Assembly (NCBI GenBank): GCA_963777915.1
Contig: CAVZSH010000008.1
Span: 1-64,000, forward strand
Source: CAVUPF01 sp963777915
GTDB lineage: Bacteria > Actinomycetota > Thermoleophilia > Solirubrobacterales > 70-9
Length of the DNA: 64,000 nt
Direction: 5' to 3'
Shown here: in pieces, positions 36,896 to 45,649 of the stretch
Layout of the letters: each line of letters opens with the position of its first letter
Numbering within the stretch: the first letter of the stretch is position 1
Notes under the pieces: generated by a model
What the model was told of the DNA's origin: nothing
Databases searched by the model: none
The model's input: only the letters and a program-made list of their open reading frames with translations
Program-made: the position numbers and the translations under genes

Positions 36896-38341
36896 TTGAC
36901 CTTTGCCGAGCGGCTCCTGACCGACCGCGATGGACCGCGCGATGAGTGCGGGGTCTTTGGCGTATTCGCGCCCGGGCACGATGTCGCCCGGCTTGCCTAC
37001 TTCAGCCTCTACGCGCTCCAGCACCGCGGACAGGAGTCGGCGGGGATCGCCACCTGCGAGGGCGGACACATCACCACGCTGCGCGACTCGGGTCTCGTCT
37101 CCCAGGTCTTCGATGAGGAGAAGCTGCGGGCGCTTGAGGGCGACATGGCGATCGGCCACGTCCGCTACTCGACCACCGGCGGCGGTTCCTGGGAGAACGC
37201 GCAGCCGGTCTGGCGCGACGATGGCCGCGAGCTGGCCCTCGCCCACAACGGCAACCTGACCAATGCCGTGGAGCTGTGGAGCGAGCTGAAGGCGCGCGGG
37301 ATCGATTTCCGCGGCACCTCGGACTCCGAGATCATGGCAGCGCTGCTCTCCTCCCACGACGGGAAGTTCATCGAGGACGCCGTCGCCGACGTGATGCCGC
37401 GCCTGCAAGGTGCCTACTCCACAGTGGTGATGACCAAGCACGCGATCGTCGCCTTCCGCGACCCGCACGGGGTGCGCCCGCTCTCGCTCGGCCGACTGGG
37501 CAAGCGCTTCGTCGTCGCCTCGGAGAGCTGCGCCTTCGACATCATCGGGGCGGAGCTTCTGCGCGAGGTACGCCCGGGCGAGATGGTCTCCCTGACCGAG
37601 CGCGGGCTGGAGACCCGCCAGGTCGTCCAGACCGGACGCCCCGCGATGTGTGTCTTCGAGCACATCTACTTCTCCCGCCCCGACAGCCGCCTCGAGGGCA
37701 AGGTACTGCAGCAGGTGCGCGGGCGGATGGGCGAGATCCTCTGGCGCGAGGCGCCGGTCGAGGCCGATCTGGTGATCTCAGTGCCCGACTCCGGCAACCC
37801 GGCGGCGGCCGGATTCGCCCGCGCCTCGGGGCTGCCGCGGGATGACGGGCTGATCAAGAACCGCTACGTGGCCCGCACCTTCATCCAGCCGGGTCAGGAG
37901 CTGCGCAAGCACGGGCTACGGCTGAAGTTCAATCCGCTGCCGGAGATCGTCGCCGACAAGCGAATCGTCGTCGTCGACGATTCGATCGTTCGCGGCAACA
38001 CCACGCGGCAGATCGTCGGCATGCTGCGTGACGCGGGCGCGAGCGAGGTTCATCTGCGGATCTCTGCACCGCCGATCCGCCACCCGTGCCACTACGGAAT
38101 CGACATGTCGACCCGCGAGGAGATGGTCGCCCACAACCGCACCGTGCAGGAGATCGCCGACGAGCTCGATGCCGACTCGCTCGCCTACCTCTCGATCGAG
38201 GGCGTCTACGAGGCGGTCGGGACGCCGGCGGAGGATCACTGCGACGCCTGCTTCACCGGCCGCTACCCACTCGGGAATCCCGAGGACGCGAACGGAAAGT
38301 TCGCCCTCGAGGAGATCGCCGTCGTGCCGGCCTCGCGATAA
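36896..38341 (+). CDS. purF: Amidophosphoribosyltransferase
   Basis: 481 aa from TTG 36896, with GAGG about 11 nt upstream. First committed step of purine synthesis. A propeptide of about 18 residues precedes Cys in RDECGVFGVFA, the N-terminal nucleophile exposed by processing. Glutaminase block LQHRGQESAGIAT and the phosphoribosyl-binding VVVDDSIVRGNTTRQIV are clear; CDACFTGRYP near the end belongs to the Fe-S class of PurF. Confidence 0.96.
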   Translation: MTFAERLLTDRDGPRDECGVFGVFAPGHDVARLAYFSLYALQHRGQESAGIATCEGGHITTLRDSGLVSQVFDEEKLRALEGDMAIGHVRYSTTGGGSWENAQPVWRDDGRELALAHNGNLTNAVELWSELKARGIDFRGTSDSEIMAALLSSHDGKFIEDAVADVMPRLQGAYSTVVMTKHAIVAFRDPHGVRPLSLGRLGKRFVVASESCAFDIIGAELLREVRPGEMVSLTERGLETRQVVQTGRPAMCVFEHIYFSRPDSRLEGKVLQQVRGRMGEILWREAPVEADLVISVPDSGNPAAAGFARASGLPRDDGLIKNRYVARTFIQPGQELRKHGLRLKFNPLPEIVADKRIVVVDDSIVRGNTTRQIVGMLRDAGASEVHLRISAPPIRHPCHYGIDMSTREEMVAHNRTVQEIADELDADSLAYLSIEGVYEAVGTPAEDHCDACFTGRYPLGNPEDANGKFALEEIAVVPASR

Positions 38342-38354
38342 CCCCACCGCGAAC

Positions 38355-38380
38355 CTTTTTCACCCCAATAGTGGAAACAA
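38355..38380. promoter_or_regulatory. AT-rich imperfect inverted repeat between purF and purN
   Basis: TTTTTCAC and GTGGAAAC flank CCCAATA in an otherwise GC-rich 130-bp gap. It may be a promoter or operator for purN-purH; the evidence is only composition and partial symmetry. Confidence 0.25.
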
Positions 38381-38471
38381 AGTGCGATTGCGGCCGCGAC
38401 GGACGCATCCAGCTCGCCAATCCAGGCCTACTTCCGGAGGTTGGCGCGTCGCGTTGCGAGAGGATGCGGTG

Positions 38472-39089
38472 GTGAGCGCCTTCCGCATCGTCGTCCTCGC
38501 TTCGGGCAGCGGCACCAACCTGCAGGCGATCCTCGACCGGTTGCACGGGCGCGAGGGGATCGAGGTGGTCGGGGTCGGTTCGGACAGGCCCGACGCGAAG
38601 GCGTTGGAACGGGGGCGGGCGGCCGGGGTGAAGACCGCCGTCTTTCCCCGCCAGGAGTTCGCCGATCGGCAGGCGCGCGACGCGGTGCTGGCCGAGTGGA
38701 TCGAGTCGCTCCGGGCCGACCTCGTCGCCCTCGCCGGCTTCATGCAGTTGCTCAGCGGGTCATTCGTCAAGCGCTTCCGCAACCGCATCGTCAACGTCCA
38801 CCCGGCGCTGCTTCCCGCCTTCCCCGGACTTGACGCGATCGGGCAGGCGCTGGAGGCAGGGGTCGAGGTGACCGGCGTCACCGTGCACTTCGTCGATGAG
38901 GGCATCGACACCGGGCCGGCGATCGTTCAGCGTCGCGTCCCGGTCCCGGTGGACCGCAGTCGGGCGGCGCTGGAGGAGGCGGTCCACGCCGTCGAGCACG
39001 AACTCTATCCGGAGGCGATCCGCATGATCGCGCGAGGCAGAGCTAGGATCGACCCGAGCGACCATCATGTGGTCGTGGTCGATGACTGA
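38472..39089 (+). CDS. purN: Phosphoribosylglycinamide formyltransferase
   Basis: 206 aa from GTG 38472 (GAGAGG about 8 nt upstream; a GTG one codon earlier is equally possible). FRIVVLASGSGTNLQAILD, the catalytic Asn/His region NVHPALLPAFPG and HFVDEGIDTGPAIVQ with the catalytic Asp mark the folate-dependent PurN. In place of the usual GxxA it has GLDAIGQALEAG, a minor change. Overlaps purH by 8 bp. Confidence 0.95.
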   Translation: MSAFRIVVLASGSGTNLQAILDRLHGREGIEVVGVGSDRPDAKALERGRAAGVKTAVFPRQEFADRQARDAVLAEWIESLRADLVALAGFMQLLSGSFVKRFRNRIVNVHPALLPAFPGLDAIGQALEAGVEVTGVTVHFVDEGIDTGPAIVQRRVPVPVDRSRAALEEAVHAVEHELYPEAIRMIARGRARIDPSDHHVVVVDD

Positions 39090-40698
39090 GGCTGCCGCAG
39101 ACACCAGTGCCGAGGCCGTGAGCGACGGCGCGATCCGGGTGCGCCGGGCGCTGATCTCGGTCTCCGACAAGACCGGCGTCGCCGACTTCGCAAAGAGCCT
39201 GGCGGGCCTCGGCGTCGAGATCCTCTCCACCGGCGGCACCGCTTCGGCCCTGCGAGAGGCAGGGCTGGAGGTGACCGACGTCTCGGAGTTCACCGGCCAG
39301 GAGGAGATCCTCGACGGCCGGGTCAAGACGCTGCACCCGCGCCTGCACGCGGCTCTGCTGGCCCGCCGCGAGGACCCAGAGCACATGGCGACGCTGGAGC
39401 GCGAGGGGATCGAGCCGATCGATCTTGTCTGCGTAAACCTCTACCCCTTTGAGCAAACCGTCGCCGGACACGAGGTGACGCCCGAGGTTGCGATCGAGAA
39501 CATCGACATCGGCGGCCCGACGATGATCCGCGCCGCGGCGAAGAACCACCAGGGCGTCGCCGTGATCGTCAAGCCCGAGTCCTACGATGCGGTCTGCGCC
39601 GAGCTGGAGGAGACGGGCGGTGAGATCTCCGCCTCGACCCGGCACTGGCTCGCCAACGAGGCGTTCGCCCAGACGGCGCGCTATGACGCGGCGATCAGCC
39701 GCTGGTTCTCGGCTGAGTACGAGGAGTTTCCCGAGCACCTCGCGGTCGCCTACGAGAAGGTGCTCGATCTCTCCTACGGCGAGAACCCGCACCAGCGCGC
39801 GGCTCTGTACTCCGAGGCCGGCATCCGCAGCCACGTCCTCTCGCGCGTCTCGAAGCTGCACGGGCGAGCGCTCTCCTTCAACAACGTGCTCGACCTCGAC
39901 TCGGCACGCCGCCTGGTCGAGGACTTCGAGGAGCCCGCCTGCGTGATCGTCAAGCACAACAACCCCTGCGGGGTGGCGATCGGCGATGGCGCTCTGGAGG
40001 CCTACGAAAAGGCGCTCGCCTGCGATCCGATGTCGGCCTACGGCGGTGTGATCGCGCTCAACCGGTCGATCGGGGTGGCGCTGGCCGAGGCCCTGAACGA
40101 GAACTTCGTCGAGGTCCTGATCGCGCCCGACTACGAGGGCAGAGCGCTCGACGTGCTCCAGCGCAAGGAGGCGATCCGCATCCTCTGCGGCGAGGAGCGC
40201 CGGGCGCCCGACCCGGTCGAGCGCGACGCCAAACGGGTGCTTGGCGGACTGCTGATCCAGGACCGCGACGGCGACCCCGAGCCGCGCGAGCTGATGGAGA
40301 TAGTGACGAGGACACAGCCCAGCGAGGAACAGTGGCGCGACATGCTCTTCGCCTGGACCGTGGTCCGCCACGTCCGCTCCAACGCGATCGTGATCGCCAA
40401 GGACGGCGCGACGCTGGGGATCGGCGCCGGCCAGATGAGCCGGGTCGACTCCGTCCGCCTCGCCGTTGAGAAGTGCAGGAACGCGCGCGCAGAGAAGGCC
40501 AACGACCTCCTCTCAGGCTCGGCGGTCGCCTCTGATGCCTTCTTCCCCTTCGCCGACGGGCCCCAGGCGTCGATCGAGGCCGGCGCCACCTCGGTGATCG
40601 AGCCCGGCGGCTCCAAACGGGATGGGGAGGTCATCGAAGCCTGCGACGCGGCCGGGGTGGCAATGGTCTTCACCAAGCACCGACACTTCCGGCACTAG
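39082..40698 (+). CDS. purH: AICAR transformylase/IMP cyclohydrolase
   Basis: 538 aa from ATG 39082, overlapping the purN stop. It performs the last two steps to IMP. N-terminal IMPCH domain: RRALISVSDKTGVADFAK, STGGTASALREAG, GRVKTLHPRLHA. C-terminal AICARFT domain: YGENPHQRAALY, KHNNPCGVAIG, SDAFFPFADGPQ and the end VAMVFTKHRHFRH. Full length. Confidence 0.97.
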   Translation: MTEAAADTSAEAVSDGAIRVRRALISVSDKTGVADFAKSLAGLGVEILSTGGTASALREAGLEVTDVSEFTGQEEILDGRVKTLHPRLHAALLARREDPEHMATLEREGIEPIDLVCVNLYPFEQTVAGHEVTPEVAIENIDIGGPTMIRAAAKNHQGVAVIVKPESYDAVCAELEETGGEISASTRHWLANEAFAQTARYDAAISRWFSAEYEEFPEHLAVAYEKVLDLSYGENPHQRAALYSEAGIRSHVLSRVSKLHGRALSFNNVLDLDSARRLVEDFEEPACVIVKHNNPCGVAIGDGALEAYEKALACDPMSAYGGVIALNRSIGVALAEALNENFVEVLIAPDYEGRALDVLQRKEAIRILCGEERRAPDPVERDAKRVLGGLLIQDRDGDPEPRELMEIVTRTQPSEEQWRDMLFAWTVVRHVRSNAIVIAKDGATLGIGAGQMSRVDSVRLAVEKCRNARAEKANDLLSGSAVASDAFFPFADGPQASIEAGATSVIEPGGSKRDGEVIEACDAAGVAMVFTKHRHFRH

Positions 40699-40724
40699 CG
40701 TCCCTTCAGAATGGTCGGTTGCAG

Positions 40725-40798
40725 TGCCCCCGCCGGGACTCGAACCCGGGCCGCGCGGCTTAAAAGGCCGCCGCTCTAACCAACTGAGCTACAGGGGC
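40725..40798 (-). tRNA. tRNA-Lys(TTT)
   Basis: Minus-strand cloverleaf with acceptor GCCCCTG, D arm GCTCAGTTGGTTAGAGC, anticodon arm GCGGC CTTTTAA GCCGC (anticodon TTT), T arm CCGGG TTCGAGT CCCGG and discriminator A. No encoded CCA. Confidence 0.97.
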
Positions 40799-40815
40799 GC
40801 GGCGCCCATCGTAGG

Positions 40816-41790
40816 TCAAGACAACTCTGGCAGGCCCTCCTGAGGAGTCGATGCCTCGGCGTGGGTCCGGACTGGGATGCGGCCGGCACGGCGGGCGGCG
40901 TATCCGGCCTCCACCGCACGCCGCAGGGCACTCGCCATCGCGGTTGGCTCCGCCGCGCCGAAGATCGAGCTGGCCGCCATCACCGCGTCACAGCCCAGCT
41001 CCATCGCCAGGGCAGCGTCGGACGCGGTGCCGATCCCAGCGTCGAGGATGACTGGAACCCCGGCCCGCTCGGCGAGGATCGCGATGTTGTAGGGGTTGCG
41101 AATGCCGGCTCCGGAACCGATTGGCGAGCCCAGCGGCATCACCGCGGCGCAGCCGGCCTCCTCGAGACGGCGGGCGAGGACCGGGTCGTCATTGGTGTAG
41201 GGAAGGACGGTGAAGCCATCGGCGAGGAGCTGCTCAGCGGCGTCCAGCAGCTCGACCGCGTCGGGATAGAGGGTGCGATCGTCGCCGATCACCTCAAGCT
41301 TGATCCACTCGGTGCCGAATGCCTCTCGGGCAAGCCGCGCGGTGCTGACGGCGTCGCGCGCCGTGTAGCAGCCGGCGGTGTTGGGCAGGGCGAAGAGGCC
41401 GAGGCTGTCGAGCACCTCCAGCACGGAGCGGCCGGCGAGCGGATCGACCCGCCGCAGCGCAACGGTGACAATCTCGGCGCCGGAGGCGGCCAGCGCGCTC
41501 TCCATCTGATCGAGCGAGCGAAAGCCGCCGGTGCCGGCGATCAGCCGCGATGACCACTCGCGGCCGCCCAGCTCCCAAACATCGGCGCCGCCCTGGATCG
41601 CGGCGAGGACCTCGACCCTCTGGTCCTCGCGCAGCTCCGTCGCGGGCCACTCGCCGCGGGGGATCACCTCGCCGTCGAGCGACGCCGCGACGCCGCGGGC
41701 GTCCGGCTCGGCGCCACTCTCGCGCACGGCGATCTCGAGAGTCGCGCCCGCGGGCAGCTCGCGCGCCTCGCCATTCAGCTCGACCCTCAT
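40816..41790 (-). CDS. thiSG: ThiS-ThiG fusion: sulfur carrier plus thiazole synthase
   Basis: 324 aa from ATG 41790, which overlaps the thiO stop by ATGA; the frame extends upstream but inside thiO. Residues 1-68 are a ubiquitin-like ThiS (MRVELNGEARELPAGATL) ending in the diglycine AIQGG at 67-68. Residues 70-324 are ThiG: LIAGTGGFRSLDQM, the Schiff-base Lys in EWIKLEVIGDD, PLGSPIGSGAGIRNPYN and VILDAGIGTASDAALAME. In separate ThiS the diglycine must be the free C-terminus for thiocarboxylate formation, so the fusion needs cleavage or another mechanism. Fusions of this order are known. Confidence 0.93.
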   Translation of the reverse strand: MRVELNGEARELPAGATLEIAVRESGAEPDARGVAASLDGEVIPRGEWPATELREDQRVEVLAAIQGGADVWELGGREWSSRLIAGTGGFRSLDQMESALAASGAEIVTVALRRVDPLAGRSVLEVLDSLGLFALPNTAGCYTARDAVSTARLAREAFGTEWIKLEVIGDDRTLYPDAVELLDAAEQLLADGFTVLPYTNDDPVLARRLEEAGCAAVMPLGSPIGSGAGIRNPYNIAILAERAGVPVILDAGIGTASDAALAMELGCDAVMAASSIFGAAEPTAMASALRRAVEAGYAARRAGRIPVRTHAEASTPQEGLPELS

Positions 41791-42944
41791 AGGAGGACCT
41801 TCCCCAGCTCCTGTGCGCCGAAGCGCTCGGGGGCGGCGGCCGCCACCGCATCCGGAAGCCGGCCCTCGTCGAGCAGCTCCGCGACCGCATCGGCGCACAG
41901 CGGCGCCAACAGGATGCCGTTGCGATAGTGCCCGGTCGCCAGGATCAAGCCGTCGAGGTCGCTCGGCCCGATCAACGGCAGGTTGTCCGGCGTCCCCGGG
42001 CGCAACCCCGCCATCGCCTCCACCAGCTCCATCTCGGCGATGTCGGGCAGCAGCCGATACGCCTCGCGCAGCAGCTCGTGAATACCGCCCGCAGTGACCG
42101 CAGTGTCGAACCCTCGCTCCTCGACCGTGGCGCCGGCGATCAGGCGACCGTCGGGGCGCGGCACGAGGTAGACGCGCTCAGAGGCGACGATCCGCTCGCA
42201 CGGCACAGCGCCGGCTGGGGCGCGCAGCTCGAGGATCTGGCCCTTTACCGGGCGGACCGGTGGACGAGCGGCCGGCGGCAGCCACTCGGCGCGCCCGGAC
42301 CAGGCGCCGGTGGCGAGCACGATCGCGGCTGCATGCAGCTCCTCACCCCCCGAAGTCCGCACCCCTCTCAACCGCCCTTGGCCGAGCAGCGACGCGGAGA
42401 CCTCGGTTTCGGCCCGCACCTCGACCCCCTCGGCCGCGAGAGCAGCGAGCAGCGCCGCGACCAGAGCCCGCGGGTCGACCGCCGCCTCGCCCGGCACATG
42501 CACGCCGCCGTTGAGGGACGGCGTCAGCCCGGGCTCCAGCTCGCGGCAGCGGCGGGGCGCTAGCCACTCGGCTCCGAGGTCGAGCGAGCGCTGGAGATCG
42601 TGGAGGCGGCGCAGCTCCGCCGCCTCGTCGCGGTCGAGGGCGAGGTGCAGTGCGCCACGCCGCGAGTAGCCGATCGCCTTGCCGGTCGCAGCCTCCAGCT
42701 CGGCGGCGAAAGCCGGGTAGCGCTCGGCGGCGGCGAGGGTCATCTCGAGCAGCGCGGGCTCGCCGAAGGCAAGCTCGCCGACCGGGGCCAGCATCCCGGC
42801 TGCCACCCGCGTCGCCCCTGCCGGCGGCGCTGCCCGGTCGAGCACGAGGACCCGCGCGCCGCGCCGGGCAGCGCACCAGGCGCAGGAGAGCCCGATCACT
42901 CCGGCCCCCACGACGATCGCGTCGTAACTTCGCTTCTCGGTCAA
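41787..42944 (-). CDS. thiO: Glycine oxidase ThiO
   Basis: 385 aa from TTG 42942-42944. FAD-dependent amine oxidase that turns glycine to iminoglyoxylate for the thiazole ring. Dinucleotide loop VVGAGVIGLSCAWCAARRG, VAAGMLAPVGE and the C-terminal GHYRNGILLAP are typical. Its SD (GGAGG) lies inside the 3' strand of the TPP riboswitch, 4 nt before the start. thiSG follows with a 4-bp overlap. Confidence 0.92.
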   Translation of the reverse strand: MTEKRSYDAIVVGAGVIGLSCAWCAARRGARVLVLDRAAPPAGATRVAAGMLAPVGELAFGEPALLEMTLAAAERYPAFAAELEAATGKAIGYSRRGALHLALDRDEAAELRRLHDLQRSLDLGAEWLAPRRCRELEPGLTPSLNGGVHVPGEAAVDPRALVAALLAALAAEGVEVRAETEVSASLLGQGRLRGVRTSGGEELHAAAIVLATGAWSGRAEWLPPAARPPVRPVKGQILELRAPAGAVPCERIVASERVYLVPRPDGRLIAGATVEERGFDTAVTAGGIHELLREAYRLLPDIAEMELVEAMAGLRPGTPDNLPLIGPSDLDGLILATGHYRNGILLAPLCADAVAELLDEGRLPDAVAAAAPERFGAQELGKVLL

Positions 42945-42945
42945 C

Positions 42946-43028
42946 TTGCCTCCGCCGGCATTACCCGGATCAGGTCCAGACGGTCGGTGACCTCGTTGCC
43001 ACCCTCTCAGCCTCTTCGGCTCCCGTAC
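42946..43028 (-). promoter_or_regulatory. TPP (thi-box) riboswitch
   Basis: On the minus strand: CGGGAGCC, then GGCTGAGAGGGTGGC, then GGACCTGATCCGGGTAATG, then CCGGCGGAGG. These are the conserved TPP-aptamer blocks (pyrimidine-sensor CUGAGA and pyrophosphate-sensor CUGAUCCGGGUAAU). The final helix strand includes the thiO SD, so ligand binding should hide the ribosome site directly. Confidence 0.95.
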
Positions 43029-43064
43029 GACACCGATGCTACCCCCCTCGCGGGCTCCTCAAGC

Positions 43065-43070
43065 AATAAT
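43065..43070 (+). promoter_or_regulatory. -10 hexamer AATAAT, leaderless start of thiE
   Basis: AATAAT in a short AT pocket ends 6 nt before ATG 43077. No SD. Confidence 0.55.
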
Positions 43071-43076
43071 CGCCTT

Positions 43077-43763
43077 ATGAGCCTTGCCCCCCCAGAGGCC
43101 GATGGCCCGCTGCGCCGCGAGCGCCTGCGTACCGCGCGCCTCTACTTCGTCTGCGACGCCCTGCCGCGCGGCGAAGAGCCCGAAGCGCTGCTGCGCGCCG
43201 CGCTGAGCGGCGGCGTCGAGGTCGTGCAGCTGCGCGAGAAGGAGCTGGGGCGCGAGGTGATCGAGCGCTCGGCGCGCACTTTCCGACGCCTCTGCGACAC
43301 CTACAGCGCCCTCTTCATCGTCAATGACGACCCTCACCTGGCCAGCGCCTGCGACGCAGACGGTGTCCACATAGGCCAGGACGACGTCTCCGTCTTGGAG
43401 GCGCGGGAAGTGCTCGGGCCAGAGGCGATCATCGGCCACTCCACCCACTCCGAGGATCAGATCGAGTCGGCGAGGGGGCAGCCGGTCGACTACATCAGCG
43501 TGGGGCCCGTTTGGGAGACGCCGACCAAAGCGGGACGCCCGGCAGTCGGCCTCGCCCTGGTCGAACACGCGGCGAAGAGCGGGTCACATCCCTTCTTCGC
43601 GATCGGCGGCATCGATCCATCAAACGCCGCGGAGGTCGTCAAGGCAGGAGCGCGGCGGCTCGGCGTGGTGCGGGCGATCCGAGACGCTGAGAACCCGACC
43701 GCGGCGGCCGAATCGCTGCGACGGGCCCTGGCAATCGTCGGAGAGTCTGCTCCCGGTGGCTGA
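43077..43763 (+). CDS. thiE: Thiamine-phosphate synthase
   Basis: 228 aa. TIM-barrel enzyme joining thiazole phosphate and HMP-PP. RLYFVCDALPRGEEPEALL, VVQLREKEL, FIVNDDPHLASACDADGVHIGQDD, IIGHSTHS, DYISVGPVWETPTKAG and FFAIGGIDPSNAAEV are ThiE hallmarks. Divergent from thiO-thiSG and outside the riboswitch, so it may be regulated differently. Overlaps the next membrane gene by 8 bp. Confidence 0.95.
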   Translation: MSLAPPEADGPLRRERLRTARLYFVCDALPRGEEPEALLRAALSGGVEVVQLREKELGREVIERSARTFRRLCDTYSALFIVNDDPHLASACDADGVHIGQDDVSVLEAREVLGPEAIIGHSTHSEDQIESARGQPVDYISVGPVWETPTKAGRPAVGLALVEHAAKSGSHPFFAIGGIDPSNAAEVVKAGARRLGVVRAIRDAENPTAAAESLRRALAIVGESAPGG

Positions 43764-44259
43764 GCGGCTGCGCAAGCGCAAGCGAGGTGCGGTGCCGACC
43801 CCGCGCGAGCGCATGGAGCGTGGCTACGCCCGCGCCGAGGAGCGCAACCGCGAAGCACGCGAGGCGCTGGAGCCGCTGGCCGAAGGGGAGCGGCCGCTGG
43901 TCGTGACGATCGGCGCCGTCGTCGCGGCGCTGGTCGCGGCCTCGATCGTCGGCGGCTACCTGGCCGGGGCACAGGTCAGCGGTGACCAACCCAAGCTGGC
44001 CCAGGTGGCGGCACCTGCCCTGCTGATGGGGATCATGGCCTGGGGCATGTGGCGAGCCCGCTACTGGGCGGTGCTCGGCTTCCAGGTGGTTCTGGTGTTC
44101 CTCATCTTCAGTGCCGTCTTCGGCCTCGCGGTGCAGGCCGCGACCATCGTGCAGATCATCGCCACGCTCGGCCTGCTCGCAGTCTCCGGCGGCTTCTTCT
44201 TCTTCATGGTCAAGGCGATGGCACAGATTCAGATGCCCCAGCGTCTTCCCCGGGATTGA
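43756..44259 (+). CDS. Four-helix membrane protein, 167 aa
   Basis: Unrecognised family. A charged N-terminal cytoplasmic segment (about 50 aa rich in Arg/Glu) is followed by four transmembrane helices (VVTIGAVVAALVAASIVGGYL, VAAPALLMGIMAW, WAVLGFQVVLVFLIFSAVF, IIATLGLLAVSGGFFFF). The GTG start at 43756 overlaps the thiE stop. Conserved layout rather than function is all that can be stated. Confidence 0.65.
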   Translation: MAERLRKRKRGAVPTPRERMERGYARAEERNREAREALEPLAEGERPLVVTIGAVVAALVAASIVGGYLAGAQVSGDQPKLAQVAAPALLMGIMAWGMWRARYWAVLGFQVVLVFLIFSAVFGLAVQAATIVQIIATLGLLAVSGGFFFFMVKAMAQIQMPQRLPRD

Positions 44260-44281
44260 CCTTTCTATAGGCTCAGGCGCG

Positions 44282-45649
44282 ATGGCCGATTCCTTCGACT
44301 CGATCGTCATCGGTGGCGGCCCTGGTGGCTACGTCGCGGCGATCCGCGCGGCCCAGCTGGGCCGCAAGACAGCGGTGGTCGAGCGCGACAAGGCGGGCGG
44401 GCGCTGCCTCAACTACGCCTGCATCCCGGCCAAGACGGTCCTGCACACGGCGGAGCTATACGACCAGGCTCGAAACAGCGCCGACCTAGGGCTGACCGTG
44501 AAGGGCGCCTCGATCGACTGGGACGCGCTCGGCAGGCGCCGCGCCGCCGTCTCGGAATCGCTCTCCGGCGGAGTCAAGATGCTCTGGGACAAGAACAAGG
44601 TGACGATGATCGAGGGCGAGGGCTCGCTCACCGCGGAGGGCAACGTCAAGGTCGATGACACTGTGTATGAGGCGGGCGCGGTAGTTCTTGCCACCGGCTC
44701 GGTCTCATTGCCGATCCCCGGCGTGCAGTTCGGCGACCGCGTCCTTGACACCTGGGGCGCCTGGTCGCTGCCTGAGCTGCCAAAGAAGATCGCCGTGGTC
44801 GGCGGCGGCGCCTCGGGCTGTGAGATCGCCTCCGCCTACGGTCGCTTCGGCGCCGAGGTGCTGCTGATCGAGATGCTCGATCAAATCCTCCCCGCCGAGG
44901 ACCGCGACGTTGTCCGCGTCGTCGAGCGCGCCTTCAAGAAACAGAACATCACGATCTCCACCGGTGCGCCGGTCGAAAACGTCGAGGCCGGCAAGGGCTC
45001 AGTCAAGCTCACCTACGGCGGCTCCTCGGCAGAGGTCGACTACCTCCTGATCGCCGGCGGCCGGGCACCGGACACCGAAGGGCTGGGCCTCGCCGAGGCG
45101 AGAGTCGAGCTGGAGGAGAGCGGCAAGGTCAAGGTCGACCGCTACCAGCGCACCTCTAACCCCAAGGTCTACGCGATCGGCGACCTGGTCAATGCCAAGG
45201 CGCTCGCCCATAAGGCCTCCGAGGAGGGCGTCGTCGCGGTCGAGCATGCCGCGGGCGCACCGACCCATCCGGTCGATCAGAACCTCATCGCCGGGGCAAC
45301 CTTCTGCCAGCCGCAGGTGGCCAGCGTCGGGATGACCGAGGCGGCGGCCAAGCAGGCAGGGTACGAGATCAAGGTCGGCAAGCTCAAACTGGGCGGGGTC
45401 GGCGCCGCGACCGTCTATGACGACAAAGACGGCCTTGTCAAGCTCGTCGTCGACGCCACCTACGGCGAGATCCTCGGCGCCCACATCGTCGGCAATCGCG
45501 CCTGCGACATGGTCGCCGAGCTGGTCGCGACTATGGCCCTGGAGGGCGGCTACCAGGAGCTGGCGCGGATCGTCCACCCCCACCCGACGATCTCCGAGGC
45601 GATCCTCGACGCCGCCCGCGACGTCGAGGGCTGGGCGATCCACGCTTGA
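44282..45649 (+). CDS. lpdA: Dihydrolipoamide dehydrogenase
   Basis: 455 aa from ATG 44282. FAD loop IVIGGGPGGYVAAIRAAQLG; redox disulfide C42-C47 in GGRCLNYACIPAKTVL (usual form GGTCLNxGCIPSK, so three substitutions around intact cysteines); NAD loop IAVVGGGASGCEIASAYG; catalytic HPHPTISEAI (usual HAHPT). It is the E3 of the pyruvate dehydrogenase complex encoded just downstream. TAGGCT lies 8 nt before the start. Confidence 0.93.
   Translation: MADSFDSIVIGGGPGGYVAAIRAAQLGRKTAVVERDKAGGRCLNYACIPAKTVLHTAELYDQARNSADLGLTVKGASIDWDALGRRRAAVSESLSGGVKMLWDKNKVTMIEGEGSLTAEGNVKVDDTVYEAGAVVLATGSVSLPIPGVQFGDRVLDTWGAWSLPELPKKIAVVGGGASGCEIASAYGRFGAEVLLIEMLDQILPAEDRDVVRVVERAFKKQNITISTGAPVENVEAGKGSVKLTYGGSSAEVDYLLIAGGRAPDTEGLGLAEARVELEESGKVKVDRYQRTSNPKVYAIGDLVNAKALAHKASEEGVVAVEHAAGAPTHPVDQNLIAGATFCQPQVASVGMTEAAAKQAGYEIKVGKLKLGGVGAATVYDDKDGLVKLVVDATYGEILGAHIVGNRACDMVAELVATMALEGGYQELARIVHPHPTISEAILDAARDVEGWAIHA

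Noticed and set aside
39043..40371. 442-aa minus-strand open frame opposite purH
   Set aside because: Antisense shadow of purH.
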